64,000 bases of DNA. It comes from Mycobacteroides sp. CBMA 271. Its GTDB lineage: Bacteria; Actinomycetota; Actinomycetes; Mycobacteriales; Mycobacteriaceae. The stretch spans positions 248,001 through 312,000 of the forward strand of contig NZ_VTHB01000008.1 in assembly GCF_009729205.1 (NCBI RefSeq), read 5' to 3'. Position numbers and translations under genes: made by a program. Positions within the stretch are counted from its first letter, which is position 1; each line of letters begins with the position of its first letter. Below the pieces are notes generated by a model. That model saw only the letters and a list, made by a program, of their open reading frames with translations, made no database searches and was not told the DNA's origin. Of the stretch, positions 34,535-46,365 are shown piece after piece.

Positions 34535-35134
34535 ATGACGCAACCGCAGTACCCCCAGGGCCAGTACCAGCAGCCTCAGCAGCAGTTTCCCGGATACCAG
34601 CAGCCGGGCGTCTACGGCCCGCCTCCCGGTGGCTACGCCCCCACGCCGAAGCCACCCCGCCCACCCATGTCCCCACAGCAGAAGGCGCTGGCCGTCGTCG
34701 GCGGCTCGCTCGCCGTCTTCCTGGTCGCCCTGCTGATCCTCGGCCTCGCCACGTCCAAGTCCAGCACCGAGACGACGGCCGCCCCCGACCAGATCGTCAA
34801 CAGCCAAGACTCGGACACCGGCAACGAGCAGGACGTCAAGGCCATAAAGCAGACCATCGCCGGCATGGCCGAGGCCGCGAAGGCCAATGACTTCAAGAAG
34901 ATGCTCACCTTTTTCTGCGCCAAGTACCGCGATGCGCTTAAAGACCTCGCCGGCAGCGGCAAGGCGCCCGACCTCAGCTCGCTCACGAAATCCGATAACG
35001 GCCCCTCGAAGATCACCGGCATCGACATCAAGGGCGATACCGCCGTCCTGCACGTCACCGACGCCAAGGGTAAGCACGACATCGAGTTCGCGAGGGAAAG
35101 CGGAAGCTGGAAGTTCTGCCCGAAGATCAAGTAG
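34535..35134 (+). CDS. Membrane-anchored FFC-x-KYR family protein with Pro/Gln-rich head
   Basis: 199 residues. A cytoplasmic Pro/Gln/Tyr-rich head (1-47) is followed by one membrane helix (about 52-72) and an extracytoplasmic domain with FFCAKYR near 126 and WKFCPK at the end, two cysteines probably bonded. The same FFC-x-KYR...W-K-x-C layout occurs in the secreted protein at 12386, so the two are distant paralogues, one anchored and one released. The fold resembles DUF4878/NTF2-like domains; function unknown. It starts the conserved segment after the island. Confidence 0.78.
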   Translation: MTQPQYPQGQYQQPQQQFPGYQQPGVYGPPPGGYAPTPKPPRPPMSPQQKALAVVGGSLAVFLVALLILGLATSKSSTETTAAPDQIVNSQDSDTGNEQDVKAIKQTIAGMAEAAKANDFKKMLTFFCAKYRDALKDLAGSGKAPDLSSLTKSDNGPSKITGIDIKGDTAVLHVTDAKGKHDIEFARESGSWKFCPKIK

Positions 35135-35169
35135 CCCCACTCACCCGCGAGTGGATTCCCCCGTGGCCG

Positions 35170-36735
<1,566 letters not shown>

Positions 36736-36787
36736 TTAAATTTGGAAGGCAATTGCCAGAAACGTCCTCAGCCGCCAAAATGGAGCG

Positions 36788-37993
36788 ATGAGCAATGACG
36801 AGGGGGGCGTCACGCCATCGCCGCTACCCCCGGGACCCCCGCCCGCCTACCCTCCTGCAGCCCCTGGCTATCCCCCTCCTCCCGGCTACGGATACCCGCC
36901 CCCGGGTGCCGGATATCAGCCCGCGCCGCCGGGATACCAGAATCCGCCGCCGGTGCCCTACTGGGTGACGCCGGTACCGCCCGCGCTGAAACCGGGCGCC
37001 ATCCCGCTGCGACCGCTGGATCTTTCCTCGCTCTACAACGGCGCCATCGAGGCGATCCGCGCCAACCCCAAGGCGACCGTCGGCCTAACCGCCGTCGTCG
37101 TCATCATCAGTCAGCTGGTCACCTTCGCCCTGCAGGCCGGGCCCATCGCCGGCCTTCTCAGCGGCGCAGCCGGCTTCGCCCCGGACAGTGACGACGCCTT
37201 TACCGCCTCCCTTGGGATCGGCTACTTCGGCGGAGCGGTCATCGGCTTCGCCGTCACCTTCCTGGTCAGCATCGTGCTCAGCGGCATGCTGACGGTCACC
37301 ATCGGGCGGTCCGTCTTCGGCGAACGCACCACACCCAGCGAGGCCTGGCATCGCGCAAAACCGCGGATCTGGGCCCTGATCGGACTTGCCCTCATCTCCG
37401 GGCTGTTACTCGTCGTGCCCGTCGCGTTCGGCATCGCCGCGGTGGTTGGACTGGCGCTGAGCGTCGGACCCGCGGGCGCGATTCCGGCCGGATTCGTGCT
37501 GACGTTCGCCTACATAGCGTTGTACCTATATCTGGTTCCTGTTTTCGCTCTGGCCTCCCCGGTACTGATACTGGAACGCAAAACCGTCTTCGGGGCACTC
37601 GGTAGGTCGGTATCGTTGGCACGCAAGGGTTTCTGGCGGCTGCTGGGCATCCTGCTACTCACCTCGTTCATCGTCGGTTTTATAGCGGGCATCCTGGGGG
37701 CTCCCTTCAGCGTCGGCGGCCAGGTCGCGATGGGAATGGGCACCGACAAAAGCAGTGGCGGCGCGATGATCCTCGGTTTGGCGCTGACCACAATCGGCGC
37801 CATCATCGCCCAGATCATCACGCTGCCCTTCAATTCCGCAGTCAAGGTGCTGCTGTACACCGACCAGCGGATGCGCTGCGAGGCATTCGATCTCGTGCTG
37901 CAGACCGAGACCAGGACGCGCGAACGCCTAGGTCAGCCGGGAGTCGACCCCGACCTGTTGTGGCTGCCCGCGCAACTACCGGCTCAGGTGTAA
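36788..37993 (+). CDS. Polytopic membrane protein with Pro-rich head (Rv3689-like)
   Basis: 401 residues. A Pro/Tyr/Gly-rich cytoplasmic head (1-75) precedes about six membrane helices (from about 98) of the type found in DUF7847/glycerophosphodiester phosphodiesterase membrane domains. The head has repeated PPGYGYPPPG units that may bind WW- or SH3-like partners. It begins a tightly overlapping five-gene operon (to 42075) whose order matches Rv3689-Rv3693. Function unknown; an envelope role is likely from the company of MoxR and DUF58 proteins. ATG 36788 has TGGAG upstream. Confidence 0.82.
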   Translation: MSNDEGGVTPSPLPPGPPPAYPPAAPGYPPPPGYGYPPPGAGYQPAPPGYQNPPPVPYWVTPVPPALKPGAIPLRPLDLSSLYNGAIEAIRANPKATVGLTAVVVIISQLVTFALQAGPIAGLLSGAAGFAPDSDDAFTASLGIGYFGGAVIGFAVTFLVSIVLSGMLTVTIGRSVFGERTTPSEAWHRAKPRIWALIGLALISGLLLVVPVAFGIAAVVGLALSVGPAGAIPAGFVLTFAYIALYLYLVPVFALASPVLILERKTVFGALGRSVSLARKGFWRLLGILLLTSFIVGFIAGILGAPFSVGGQVAMGMGTDKSSGGAMILGLALTTIGAIIAQIITLPFNSAVKVLLYTDQRMRCEAFDLVLQTETRTRERLGQPGVDPDLLWLPAQLPAQV

Positions 37994-38637
37994 TGCCGGC
38001 CGTCGACGTCGACCGCGAAACGGCGGCCGACGCTGCCCAACGCGAACTCGCCAAACCGATCTACGAACATCCCTCGCCGCTGGATCGCTTTGCCACCTGG
38101 CTCGCGGAACGCCTGGACGACTTGGAGTTCCGGGCCGGTCACGTTCCCGGCGGCTGGTTCACCATCCTGGTGACGACGCTCATCGTGATCGCCGTCGTGG
38201 TGCTCCTGGTCCGGATCGCCCGCAGGTCCGTCCGTACCAAGGGCGCCGATTTCGGCCTGTTCGAATCCGGCGAGCTCACCGCGGCACAGCACCGGGTCGA
38301 CGCGGAACTCGCAGCTTCCCAGGGTGACTGGGCATCGGCCATTCGACACCGGTTGCGTGCGGTCGCGCGCCAACTTGAGGAACGCACCATCCTGACGCCG
38401 GTTCCGGGCCGCACTGCCAACGAGCTGGCCACCGACGCGGGCCGCGAGCTGCCCTCCCTGTCACAGGAATTCCGTTCCTGTGCAGAGATCTTCAATGACG
38501 TCAGCTACGGCGACCGTCCAGGCACGCTGCAGTCCTACCGTCAGATCGCCGACCTGGACGACCACATCCGCGACGCACCAGTCCTCGTGGGGTCCGCCAA
38601 AACAGACGCCGCTACGGGATGGGAGGCGGTGCGGTGA
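37993..38637 (+). CDS. DUF4129 membrane protein (Rv3690-like)
   Basis: 214 residues from ATG 37993, overlapping the previous TAA by one base. One membrane helix (about 55-76) is followed by a C-terminal DUF4129 domain with SQGDWASAIRHRLRAVARQLEERT and PGRTANELA, typical of the small domain found alone or fused to transglutaminase-like proteins in MoxR/DUF58 operons. It is predicted to work with the following DUF4350, MoxR and DUF58 proteins in envelope assembly or stress response. Confidence 0.83.
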   Translation: MPAVDVDRETAADAAQRELAKPIYEHPSPLDRFATWLAERLDDLEFRAGHVPGGWFTILVTTLIVIAVVVLLVRIARRSVRTKGADFGLFESGELTAAQHRVDAELAASQGDWASAIRHRLRAVARQLEERTILTPVPGRTANELATDAGRELPSLSQEFRSCAEIFNDVSYGDRPGTLQSYRQIADLDDHIRDAPVLVGSAKTDAATGWEAVR

Positions 38638-39769
38638 TCCAGGACACTGCGGTATCTCCTCGCCTGCGCGACCGCTGGCGCACCTGGGCATTCGCGCTCG
38701 CCGCGCTGACCGGCATCATCATCACCGCCTTCCTCGTGTCCAAACCGCCTCGGCCCGAGGGATATCTAGATCCGGAGGCCACCACCCAGCGTGGCGGGCA
38801 CGCGTTGGCGCAGCTGCTGCGTGACCGCGGTGTCACTATCACCCGCGCCACCACCATCGACCAGGTGCGCGACGCGGTACGTCCCGACAGCCAGCTCATG
38901 GTGCTGGACAACGGCAACATCACCGACGAGATACTGGACGTTCTCGTCGACCTGCCGGGGGATCGCCTGCTGCTGACTCCCTTTTCCGACACCCGGGACA
39001 GATTGGCCGGGCAGGTTCGGATGACCTCCGTGAAGGGCGACAGCATTGCCGAGCCCGACTGCGACCTGCGAGAAGCTCAGCGTGCCGGGGTAATTCGCCG
39101 GTACATCGGACCCACCTACACATTCACCGTCCCGGGGCCCGGCCAGGTCAGCTGCTACGGCGGCACCGTGGTGCGCTACACCGAGAAGGGCCGCACCGTC
39201 ACCGTGCTGGGCGACGACACCATCATGGCCAACCTGCAACTGGCCAAACAAGGCAATGCGGCGCTCGCCATGAACCTCGCCGGCCGTTCCTCCCATCTGG
39301 TCTGGTACGTCCCCGAACGGCCCAAGGTGGGTACCAGCGCCCAACCGAAATCCGTGGGCGACCTGATCCCCGACCAGGTCACCATGGCCGTCTGGCAGCT
39401 CTGCATTGTGGTGCTGCTACTGGCCATCTGGCGCGGTCGCCGTTTGGGTCCCGTTGTCACCGAGAAACTTCCGGTGATCGTGCGGGCCTCGGAAACCACC
39501 GAAGGGCGGGGCCGGCTGTACCGGTCACGTCGCGCCCGCGACCTCGCCTCCGAATCGCTGCGGGAGGCGGCGCGGTACCGGATCGTCCGCCGGCTCGGCC
39601 TCCCGGTTGACGTGACGCCGCAGGTGATCACCACCACGGTTGCGCAGCGAATCGGCCGCAATCCCACCGAGATTCACTACCTATTGTTCGGCCCCGTCCC
39701 CTCGGATGACCAACAGCTCACCGAACTGACCCGACAACTGGATATTCTAGAAAGGCAGGTCCGCGACTC

Positions 39770-39773
<4 letters not shown>
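38634..39773 (+). CDS. DUF4350 membrane protein (Rv3691-like)
   Basis: 379 residues from GTG 38634 (GTGA overlap with the previous stop; ATG 38619 is the alternative). A membrane helix at about 22-40 leads into a periplasmic DUF4350 domain (GGHALAQLLRDRGVTIT resembling the GLDRA/ABC-type sugar-like fold), and a second helix near 250 (WQLCIVVLLLAIWRGRRLGP) returns the chain to the cytoplasm for the C-terminal tail. It is a standard member of actinobacterial MoxR operons. Molecular role unknown. Confidence 0.83.
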
Positions 39774-40734
<961 letters not shown>

Positions 40735-40735
<1 letters not shown>

Positions 40736-42075
40736 TGATCCTCACCGGACGCACGGGATTGGTGGCGCTGCTCGGTGCGCTGCTGATTCTGTTGTCGCCG
40801 TGGCCGGTTCGACTGTTCTGGCTGCTCCTGTTGGCGCTCACTGTGTTGATAGTCATCGACATCCTCGTCGCGGCCAGCCCACGGCGGCTCACCTTCGTCA
40901 GGTCGGGTCCCGATTCCATCCGGCTCGGCGAGCCCACCGATATCGCGCTACAGATCCAGAATCCCGGCCGCCGGGTTCGCGGATGGGTCCGCGACAGCTG
41001 GGCGCCGAGCATGCGGGCCACCCCGCGGGCGCATCGGCTGGATCTGCGCACCGGCGAACGCGCCCGGGTCGTCACCGCGCTGCGCCCCTTGCGCCGCGGC
41101 GACCACAAACCCGCGACAGTCACCGTCCGCACGGTGGGTCCGCTCGGGCTGGCCGGACGGCAAGGGCGCCACGATGTCCCGTGGCAGCTGCGGGTGCTGC
41201 CCCCGTTCCTGAGCCGCAAGCATCTGCCGTCCCGGCTGGCCAAGCTGCGTGAGCTGGAAGGCGCAATTCCGGTGCTGATCCGTGGGCAGGGCACCGAATT
41301 CGATTCGCTGCGTGAGTATGTGGTCGGCGACGATGTCCGCTCCATCGACTGGCGTGCCTCCGCGCGACGCAACGATGTGGTGGTCCGCACCTGGCGTCCC
41401 GAGCGGGATCGCCGGATTCTCGTCGTCCTGGACACCGGCCGCACCTCGGCGGGCCGCATCGGCGTCGACCCCACCTCGGGTGATCCGTCCGGATGGCCGC
41501 GGCTGGACTGGTCGATGGATGCCGCATTGCTGTTGGTGGCATTGGCATCTCGCGCCGGCGATCGGGTGGATTTCCTGGCCCACGACCGCGCGGTGCGGTC
41601 GCAGGTGTCCGGGGCGTCGCGTAATGAATTGCTACCGTTGGTGGTCAACGCGATGGCGCCCCTGGAGCCCTCGCTCATCGAGTCGGACGCGCGCGATCTG
41701 GTGGCCACCATCCGCCGCCGGTCACGTCACCGCTCCCTCATCGTGCTGCTGACCGACCTGAACCCGGCGGCACTCGATGAGGGCCTGCTCCCGCTGCTTC
41801 CCCAGCTGACCAGCCATCACCATCTGCTGGTGGCCGCGGTTAGCGATCCACGGGTCGAGGCCATGGTGACGCCCGAGAACGCCACAGATCCAAGAACATT
41901 GGACGTCGAACAGGTCTATGACGCGGCTGCCGCCGAACGGACCCGCGGTGAACGTCGCCGCATTGTCACGCTGCTACGCCGCCAAGGTGTCGAGGTCGTC
42001 GACGCCCCGCCCGAGGAAATCGCCCCCGCGCTCGCGGACCGGTACTTGTCGTTGAAGGCATCCGGACGCCTGTAA
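40735..42075 (+). CDS. DUF58/vWA-like protein (Rv3693-like)
   Basis: 446 residues from GTG 40735. Two membrane helices at the N-terminus (about 8-50) are followed by a beta domain and the DUF58 signature REYVVGDDVRSIDWRASAR, then a vWA-like half (RRILVVLDTGRTS and ELLPLVVNAMAPL). It is probably the client of the MoxR ATPase on the cytoplasmic face of the membrane. It ends the operon and meets the convergent SpoIIM-like gene three bases later. Confidence 0.88.
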
Positions 42076-42078
42076 AGG

Positions 42079-43071
42079 TCACGCGGCCGGCGCGTAGTCC
42101 GGAGCGTTTTCGATATCACCGGATTCGTTGTCGGCCACCCCGCGCCGTCCGAGGATCACCACATACGCCAGAAACAACCCCTCGGCAATCACGCCAATGC
42201 CGATACGCGCGAAGGTCGGTAGCGACGACGGGGTGACCAACGCCTCGATGAGACCGCTCACCAGCAGCACCGCGACCAGTCCGCCTGCCACGGACATGAC
42301 GGCCCGGCCCTGCTCGGCGAGCACCTGGCCGCGGGGACGATCGCCGGGGTCGATAACCTTCCAGCCCAATCGCATTCCGGCACCCGCGGCGAGGAAGACG
42401 GCGGTCAGTTCCAGCAGGCCGTGCGGCAGGATGAGACCGAAGAAGATGTCGCCCCGGCCCGCCGCCACCATCAACCCGCCGGCCAGGCCGACATTCGCCG
42501 CGTTCATGAACAACACGTACGGGATGGGGATACCGAGCACCACGGCGAAGATGATGCACTGCGCCGCCACCCACGAGTTGTTGATCCACACGTGCAGCGC
42601 GAACGACGCCGCCGGGTGCTCGCTGTAGTAGTTCTCGAAGTCCTCGTTGACGAGCTGCGCAATCTCGTCCGGAGTGCCTATCACCGACTGCAATTCGGGG
42701 GAATGCACCACCCAGATGCCGATGGCGACGGCCACCGCCATCGACCCGACCGTCGCGGCGAGCCACCAGCGCCAACTGCGGTACGCAACCACCGGAAAGG
42801 ACACCGTCCAGAAACGAATGAAATGACGCCACAGCGGGGCACTCTCACCCGTCACCGCGGAGCGCGCCCGGGCAACCAACATCGACAGCCGCCCTACCAC
42901 CGCCGGATCCCCCGACGCCGATCGCACGGTCGACAGATGTGTCGAGACCTTCTGGTACAGCTCGACCAGCTCATCGATCTCTGATCCGGCCAGGTGGCGT
43001 CTGCGCTTGAACAGCTCCTCCAGCCGATCCCACGTCCCCCGGTGGGTGGCGACGAATGCGTCCACGTCCAT
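42079..43071 (-). CDS. Stage II sporulation protein M-like membrane protein (Rv3694c-like)
   Basis: 330 residues with a soluble N-terminal helical region (1-100) and about five membrane helices carrying the SpoIIM/DUF95 pattern (NNSWVAAQCIIFAVVLGIPIP, GLILPHGLLELTAVFLAAGAG). Non-sporulating actinobacteria carry this family beside RDD proteins and MoxR operons; its role is unknown. The ATG at 43071 lies seven bases after the -10 element TAGTAT, and the promoter region is shared with the divergent RDD gene. Confidence 0.86.
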   Translation of the reverse strand: MDVDAFVATHRGTWDRLEELFKRRRHLAGSEIDELVELYQKVSTHLSTVRSASGDPAVVGRLSMLVARARSAVTGESAPLWRHFIRFWTVSFPVVAYRSWRWWLAATVGSMAVAVAIGIWVVHSPELQSVIGTPDEIAQLVNEDFENYYSEHPAASFALHVWINNSWVAAQCIIFAVVLGIPIPYVLFMNAANVGLAGGLMVAAGRGDIFFGLILPHGLLELTAVFLAAGAGMRLGWKVIDPGDRPRGQVLAEQGRAVMSVAGGLVAVLLVSGLIEALVTPSSLPTFARIGIGVIAEGLFLAYVVILGRRGVADNESGDIENAPDYAPAA

Positions 43072-43077
43072 CTGGCA

Positions 43078-43091
43078 AATACTAGTATTCT
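43078..43091. promoter_or_regulatory. Shared palindromic promoter of the SpoIIM-like and RDD genes
   Basis: AATACTAGTATT (43078-43089) is a perfect palindrome in the 26-base gap between the two start codons. It supplies TAGTAT (complement of 43079-43084) seven bases before ATG 43071 and leads into TATTCT (43086-43091) six bases before ATG 43098. Both transcripts should be leaderless, and each -35 region lies inside the other gene. Confidence 0.62.
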
Positions 43092-43097
43092 CGGGTC

Positions 43098-43952
43098 ATG
43101 TCGGAGTTGGTGACGGGGGACGCCGTTGTCTTGGACGTCGAGGTGGCCCAGCTTCCCGTGCGGGTCGTGTCCGCGTTCATCGACATCTTCGTCCAAATGG
43201 TGGTGCTGTACGCGGGGGTCTTCGTCGTCGCGTTCTCGATGGCCTCGTTCGACGAGGCACTGTTCGGGGCGCTGAGCATCATCTACGTGGTGCTGGCGTT
43301 GGTCGGCTACCCGGTCATCTGGGAGATGTCCACCCGCGGACGTTCCCTGGGCAAGATGGCGATGGGTCTCCGGGTGGTGTCAGAGGACGGCGGCCCGGAA
43401 CGGTTGCGGCAGGCCGTCATCCGCGCTCTTGCGGCGGTCGTGGAGATTTTCATGTTCGCGGGTGCGCCAGCCGTGATCAGCAGCCTGGTGTCCGCCAAGG
43501 GGAAACGCCTCGGCGATATCTTCGCTGGCACCATGGTGATCAGCGAGCGCGGCCCCAAACTGCCTCCGCCACCGGTGATGCCGCCGCAGTTGGCGGCCTG
43601 GGCGCAGACGCTGCAACTGTCCGGGCTCAGCGTCGGTCAGGCCAATCTGGCTCGCCAGTTCCTCAATCGCGCTGGGCAGTTGGCGCCGCAGACCAGGGAA
43701 CAGATGCTGTTCCAGATCTCCACCGACGTGCTCGCCAGCATCGCGCCGCCGCCCCCGCCGGGCACTCCCCCGCAGTTCATGCTCGCCGCGGTGCTGGCCG
43801 AACGCCATCGTCGCGCGTTGGATCAGATGCAGCCGGCCTATCCCCCGACGTCTTTCCCTGCCCCGGCGCCCGGTCCGCCGGCACCGTCACCTGCAGTCTC
43901 TTCTGCCCCCGAATCTGGCACGGATTCTTCGGGTTTCGCCACTCCTGGCTGA
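43098..43952 (+). CDS. RDD-family membrane protein (Rv3695-like)
   Basis: 284 residues. Two membrane helices (about 22-75) and a third near 115 carry the RDD pattern: the Arg in PVRVVSAFIDIFVQ, then GRSLGKMAMGLRVVSEDGG and the RQAVIRAL block. The C-terminal 120 residues are soluble with a Pro/Ala/Ser-rich end. RDD proteins are proposed small transporters or envelope factors; some act as Na+/H+ exchangers. The last 115 bases overlap the antisense antiporter gene. Confidence 0.86.
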   Translation: MSELVTGDAVVLDVEVAQLPVRVVSAFIDIFVQMVVLYAGVFVVAFSMASFDEALFGALSIIYVVLALVGYPVIWEMSTRGRSLGKMAMGLRVVSEDGGPERLRQAVIRALAAVVEIFMFAGAPAVISSLVSAKGKRLGDIFAGTMVISERGPKLPPPPVMPPQLAAWAQTLQLSGLSVGQANLARQFLNRAGQLAPQTREQMLFQISTDVLASIAPPPPPGTPPQFMLAAVLAERHRRALDQMQPAYPPTSFPAPAPGPPAPSPAVSSAPESGTDSSGFATPG

Positions 43953-45091
43953 TCCCCGGGGGATTTCTTCGCGTAGAGCGCGCCGCCGATGGACGCCACG
44001 GCAATAGTGATGAGGGCACCGAGGATCAACGCCGCCGCCTCGCCATGGAACAGCGACTGCCGCTCCTCACCAATCGCGGCCGCGGCGATGGGCACGCCAA
44101 GCTGAGCCGCTGCCAGCGCACCGAGCGATAGCGGCTGACCGAAGAGCCGGCTGACCATATGAGCGAGCACGGCCGCGGCACCCAAACCCAACCCGAGCAG
44201 CATGAGCTTGGGGTTCTCACCGAGCTCGCGCACGTGCAACGATGCCCCGAGCCACACAAAAAAGAGCGGCGCGAAGAAGCCCTCCGTAACGCCAAAGAGC
44301 TGCTTGGCCAGCCTGCGCGGCTCACCAATACCCGATACGACGAGCCCCAAGGCGAACCCCGCCAGCATTTTCGACACGTGCGTTCCCACCGCCAGCGCGG
44401 CGAGCCCGAAGACGATCACCAGGCTGACGCGCAGCTCCATCGCCACCTGACGTTGCTTCGAGTAGTGGTGGAACCGGTCGAGCTGCCCGGCGTGATCCAG
44501 CGCACGCAGGATGACGAACAGGAGGCCCGCGCACGCGATGACGGCGACCGCACCCACCGCTGCACGGGGAGCATTCTTGAGGTCGATCACCAAGGGCAGC
44601 AAGACAATCGATGCGGTGTCGGCTATGGCCACCTGCGCCGTGGCGCTCAGCACCTTGGGGCCTTCGAGTCCCAGTGAGTCGATGATCGGCAGGACCAGCG
44701 CCGCCGATGACGAGGCAATCAGCACTGCATACAGCGGCGCATGCCCGGTATTAAACGCATTGGCCAGCAGCACGCCCAGCACCGCCGCCACCACCCCGAC
44801 CACGACGGCGCGCAACGCCGCCCTGGGCAACGCCGACACCATCGTTTTGTCGCGCACCGGGACATGAGTCCCTGCCACGAACATCACCAGCACAAACCCG
44901 ACATCTGCGAACATCGTGAACGTCGGGTCGAAGGCGTCGATCCAGCCGAATCCGGTGCGGCCAATCACGATTCCGGCGATCAGTTCGCCGATGACCACCG
45001 GGATTCGTAACCGAGTGTTGAGCGCGAGGGCGGGTCCGACGAGCCCGACGACACCGATGACCGCCAGGGTGGGAAACCCGAAGCCACTCAT
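43838..45091 (-). CDS. CPA2-type cation:proton antiporter
   Basis: 417 residues with about twelve membrane helices in the Kef/NapA pattern: VVIGELIAGIVIGRTGFG near the N-terminus, LIASSSAALVLPIIDSLG and IADTASIVLLPLV in the core, FFVWLGASLHV late. It lacks the RCK/TrkA nucleotide-binding domains of Kef channels, so it is a plain Na+ or K+/H+ exchanger. The start has GGAAG upstream, four bases after the preceding stop. The Gly/Ala-rich tail (about 380-417) is encoded antisense to the RDD gene end. Confidence 0.86.
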   Translation of the reverse strand: MSGFGFPTLAVIGVVGLVGPALALNTRLRIPVVIGELIAGIVIGRTGFGWIDAFDPTFTMFADVGFVLVMFVAGTHVPVRDKTMVSALPRAALRAVVVGVVAAVLGVLLANAFNTGHAPLYAVLIASSSAALVLPIIDSLGLEGPKVLSATAQVAIADTASIVLLPLVIDLKNAPRAAVGAVAVIACAGLLFVILRALDHAGQLDRFHHYSKQRQVAMELRVSLVIVFGLAALAVGTHVSKMLAGFALGLVVSGIGEPRRLAKQLFGVTEGFFAPLFFVWLGASLHVRELGENPKLMLLGLGLGAAAVLAHMVSRLFGQPLSLGALAAAQLGVPIAAAAIGEERQSLFHGEAAALILGALITIAVASIGGALYAKKSPGDQPGVAKPEESVPDSGAEETAGDGAGGPGAGAGKDVGG

Positions 45092-45095
45092 GGAA

Positions 45096-45470
45096 TTACT
45101 TCCAGGAGACCAGATGGCATGGGATATCGGTATTTTCGTCGGTCAGGTAGCTCGCGCAGACACGGTGGTAGCCGTCCGCGATCTCCAGCCGCGAATCGGT
45201 CCGGTTATCACCGCGCACGAGCAGGATGGGTGAGAGCGATTTATCCTTTGCGATCTTCGCCAGGTCGCGTGCCACATGGGCGTTTGTCTTCGGCAGCATG
45301 TCCAAGCGCGCCGCCCGCAGGATGTCCTTGGCCTTGCGGTGTTCCGCCGGCGCGCCGCGGAGCGCGTCAACCGTGCGGGCGACTGTGTCCGGCTCACCGA
45401 CAAGCGTCAGGTAGTCGGCCGCCGCCGCGTAGTCGTGGTCCTCGGGTTCATCGAGCCAGTTCACCGTCAT
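45096..45470 (-). CDS. Small ParB/sulfiredoxin-fold-like protein
   Basis: 124 residues from ATG 45470, which lies seven bases after the -10 element TAGGGT (complement of 45478-45483). The C-terminal half LSPILLVRGDNR...LEIADGYHRVCASY resembles the ParB N-terminal/Srx nucleotide-binding pattern, where DGYHR corresponds to DGHHR. No DNA-binding domain follows. The function is unknown. It is four bases upstream of the antiporter gene, so the two are co-transcribed, and it is divergent from the PadR gene. Confidence 0.72.
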   Translation of the reverse strand: MTVNWLDEPEDHDYAAAADYLTLVGEPDTVARTVDALRGAPAEHRKAKDILRAARLDMLPKTNAHVARDLAKIAKDKSLSPILLVRGDNRTDSRLEIADGYHRVCASYLTDENTDIPCHLVSWK

Positions 45471-45560
45471 GGCGGACACCCTACGACTCCTAGCTGGGAG
45501 CGTCCCCCCGATTCGACGCCGCGTCGCCGGTGAAAGTTTTCGTTGCATCACGATCGTTTC

Positions 45561-45597
45561 CGATATATCGTTATGTATCGAGAGGCGAGATCGCCTC
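45561..45597 (+). promoter_or_regulatory. Palindromes in the PadR leader (probable autoregulatory operator)
   Basis: CGATATATCG (45561-45570) is a perfect palindrome followed by TTATGTATCG. Twelve bases later GAGGCGA-GA-TCGCCTC (45582-45597) is a second perfect inverted repeat. Both lie 25-60 bases before the PadR start. The AT-rich one overlaps the likely -10 region and the GC-rich one could be an operator or an RNA hairpin. PadR proteins commonly repress themselves through such sites. Confidence 0.55.
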
Positions 45598-45621
45598 CCC
45601 CAAATCAACAAGGAGATACAC

Positions 45622-46353
45622 ATGACTTCCCACGAAGAAGGGGCCGAGCAGTTTCGGCCCGACACACCGTTCGGATTCGGCTTCGGATTCGACCCCACCC
45701 GTCGCGGACCTGGTCACCCCGGCCATTCCCGTCGTCGCCACCACAGAGACTGCGACCCTCATGGCGAGTCCCACGAACGGGTCTGGGCCGGCCGCCGCGG
45801 GCCCGGAGCGTTCATGGACCGTGGCTTCGGGCCGGGGTTCGGACGCGGATTCGGGCCCGGCCCCGGTTTCGGCTTTGGCTTCGGTGACCAGCCCCGCGGA
45901 CGCGGCCGGGGACGCGGCCAGCGCGGCGACGTCCGGGCCGCCATCCTGGCGCTGCTCGTCGAACGTCCGATGCACGGCTACGAGATGATCCGCGAGATCG
46001 CCGAACGCAGCAACAACATCTGGCGTCCGAGCCCCGGTTCGGTCTACCCGACGCTGCAACTGCTCGTCGACGAAGGACTCATCGTCGAGACCGACGGCAG
46101 CGGGAGCCGCAAGCAGTTCGAGCTCACCCCTGAAGGCCGAGAAGGCGCTGCCAAATTGGACACCCCGCCCTGGGAGAAGATCAACGACGACGCCGATCCA
46201 TCGGTGCTCGATCTGCGCTCGGCCCTCGGCCAACTGATGGGCGCGGTCGCGCAGTCGGCACACGCCGCATCACCCGAGCAGCAGCAGCGCATCATCGAGA
46301 TCGTGAACTCTGCCCGCAAGCAGGTCTACGGCATCCTCGGAGAAACAGAGTGA
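45622..46353 (+). CDS. PadR-family transcriptional regulator with disordered His/FG-rich head
   Basis: 243 residues from ATG 45622, preceded by the strong ribosome site AAGGAGA. Residues about 110-185 form the PadR winged helix (AILALLVERPMHGYEMI and SPGSVYPTLQLLVDEGLI), followed by a helical dimerisation part. The first 105 residues are unusual: FGFGFGF runs, a segment with six His and one Cys between 32 and 51, then GFGRGFGPG repeats. The histidines suggest metal sensing; the FG runs suggest disorder. The target is unknown; the divergent ParB-like/antiporter operon is a candidate. Confidence 0.86.
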   Translation: MTSHEEGAEQFRPDTPFGFGFGFDPTRRGPGHPGHSRRRHHRDCDPHGESHERVWAGRRGPGAFMDRGFGPGFGRGFGPGPGFGFGFGDQPRGRGRGRGQRGDVRAAILALLVERPMHGYEMIREIAERSNNIWRPSPGSVYPTLQLLVDEGLIVETDGSGSRKQFELTPEGREGAAKLDTPPWEKINDDADPSVLDLRSALGQLMGAVAQSAHAASPEQQQRIIEIVNSARKQVYGILGETE

Positions 46354-46365
46354 GACTGTCCTAAT

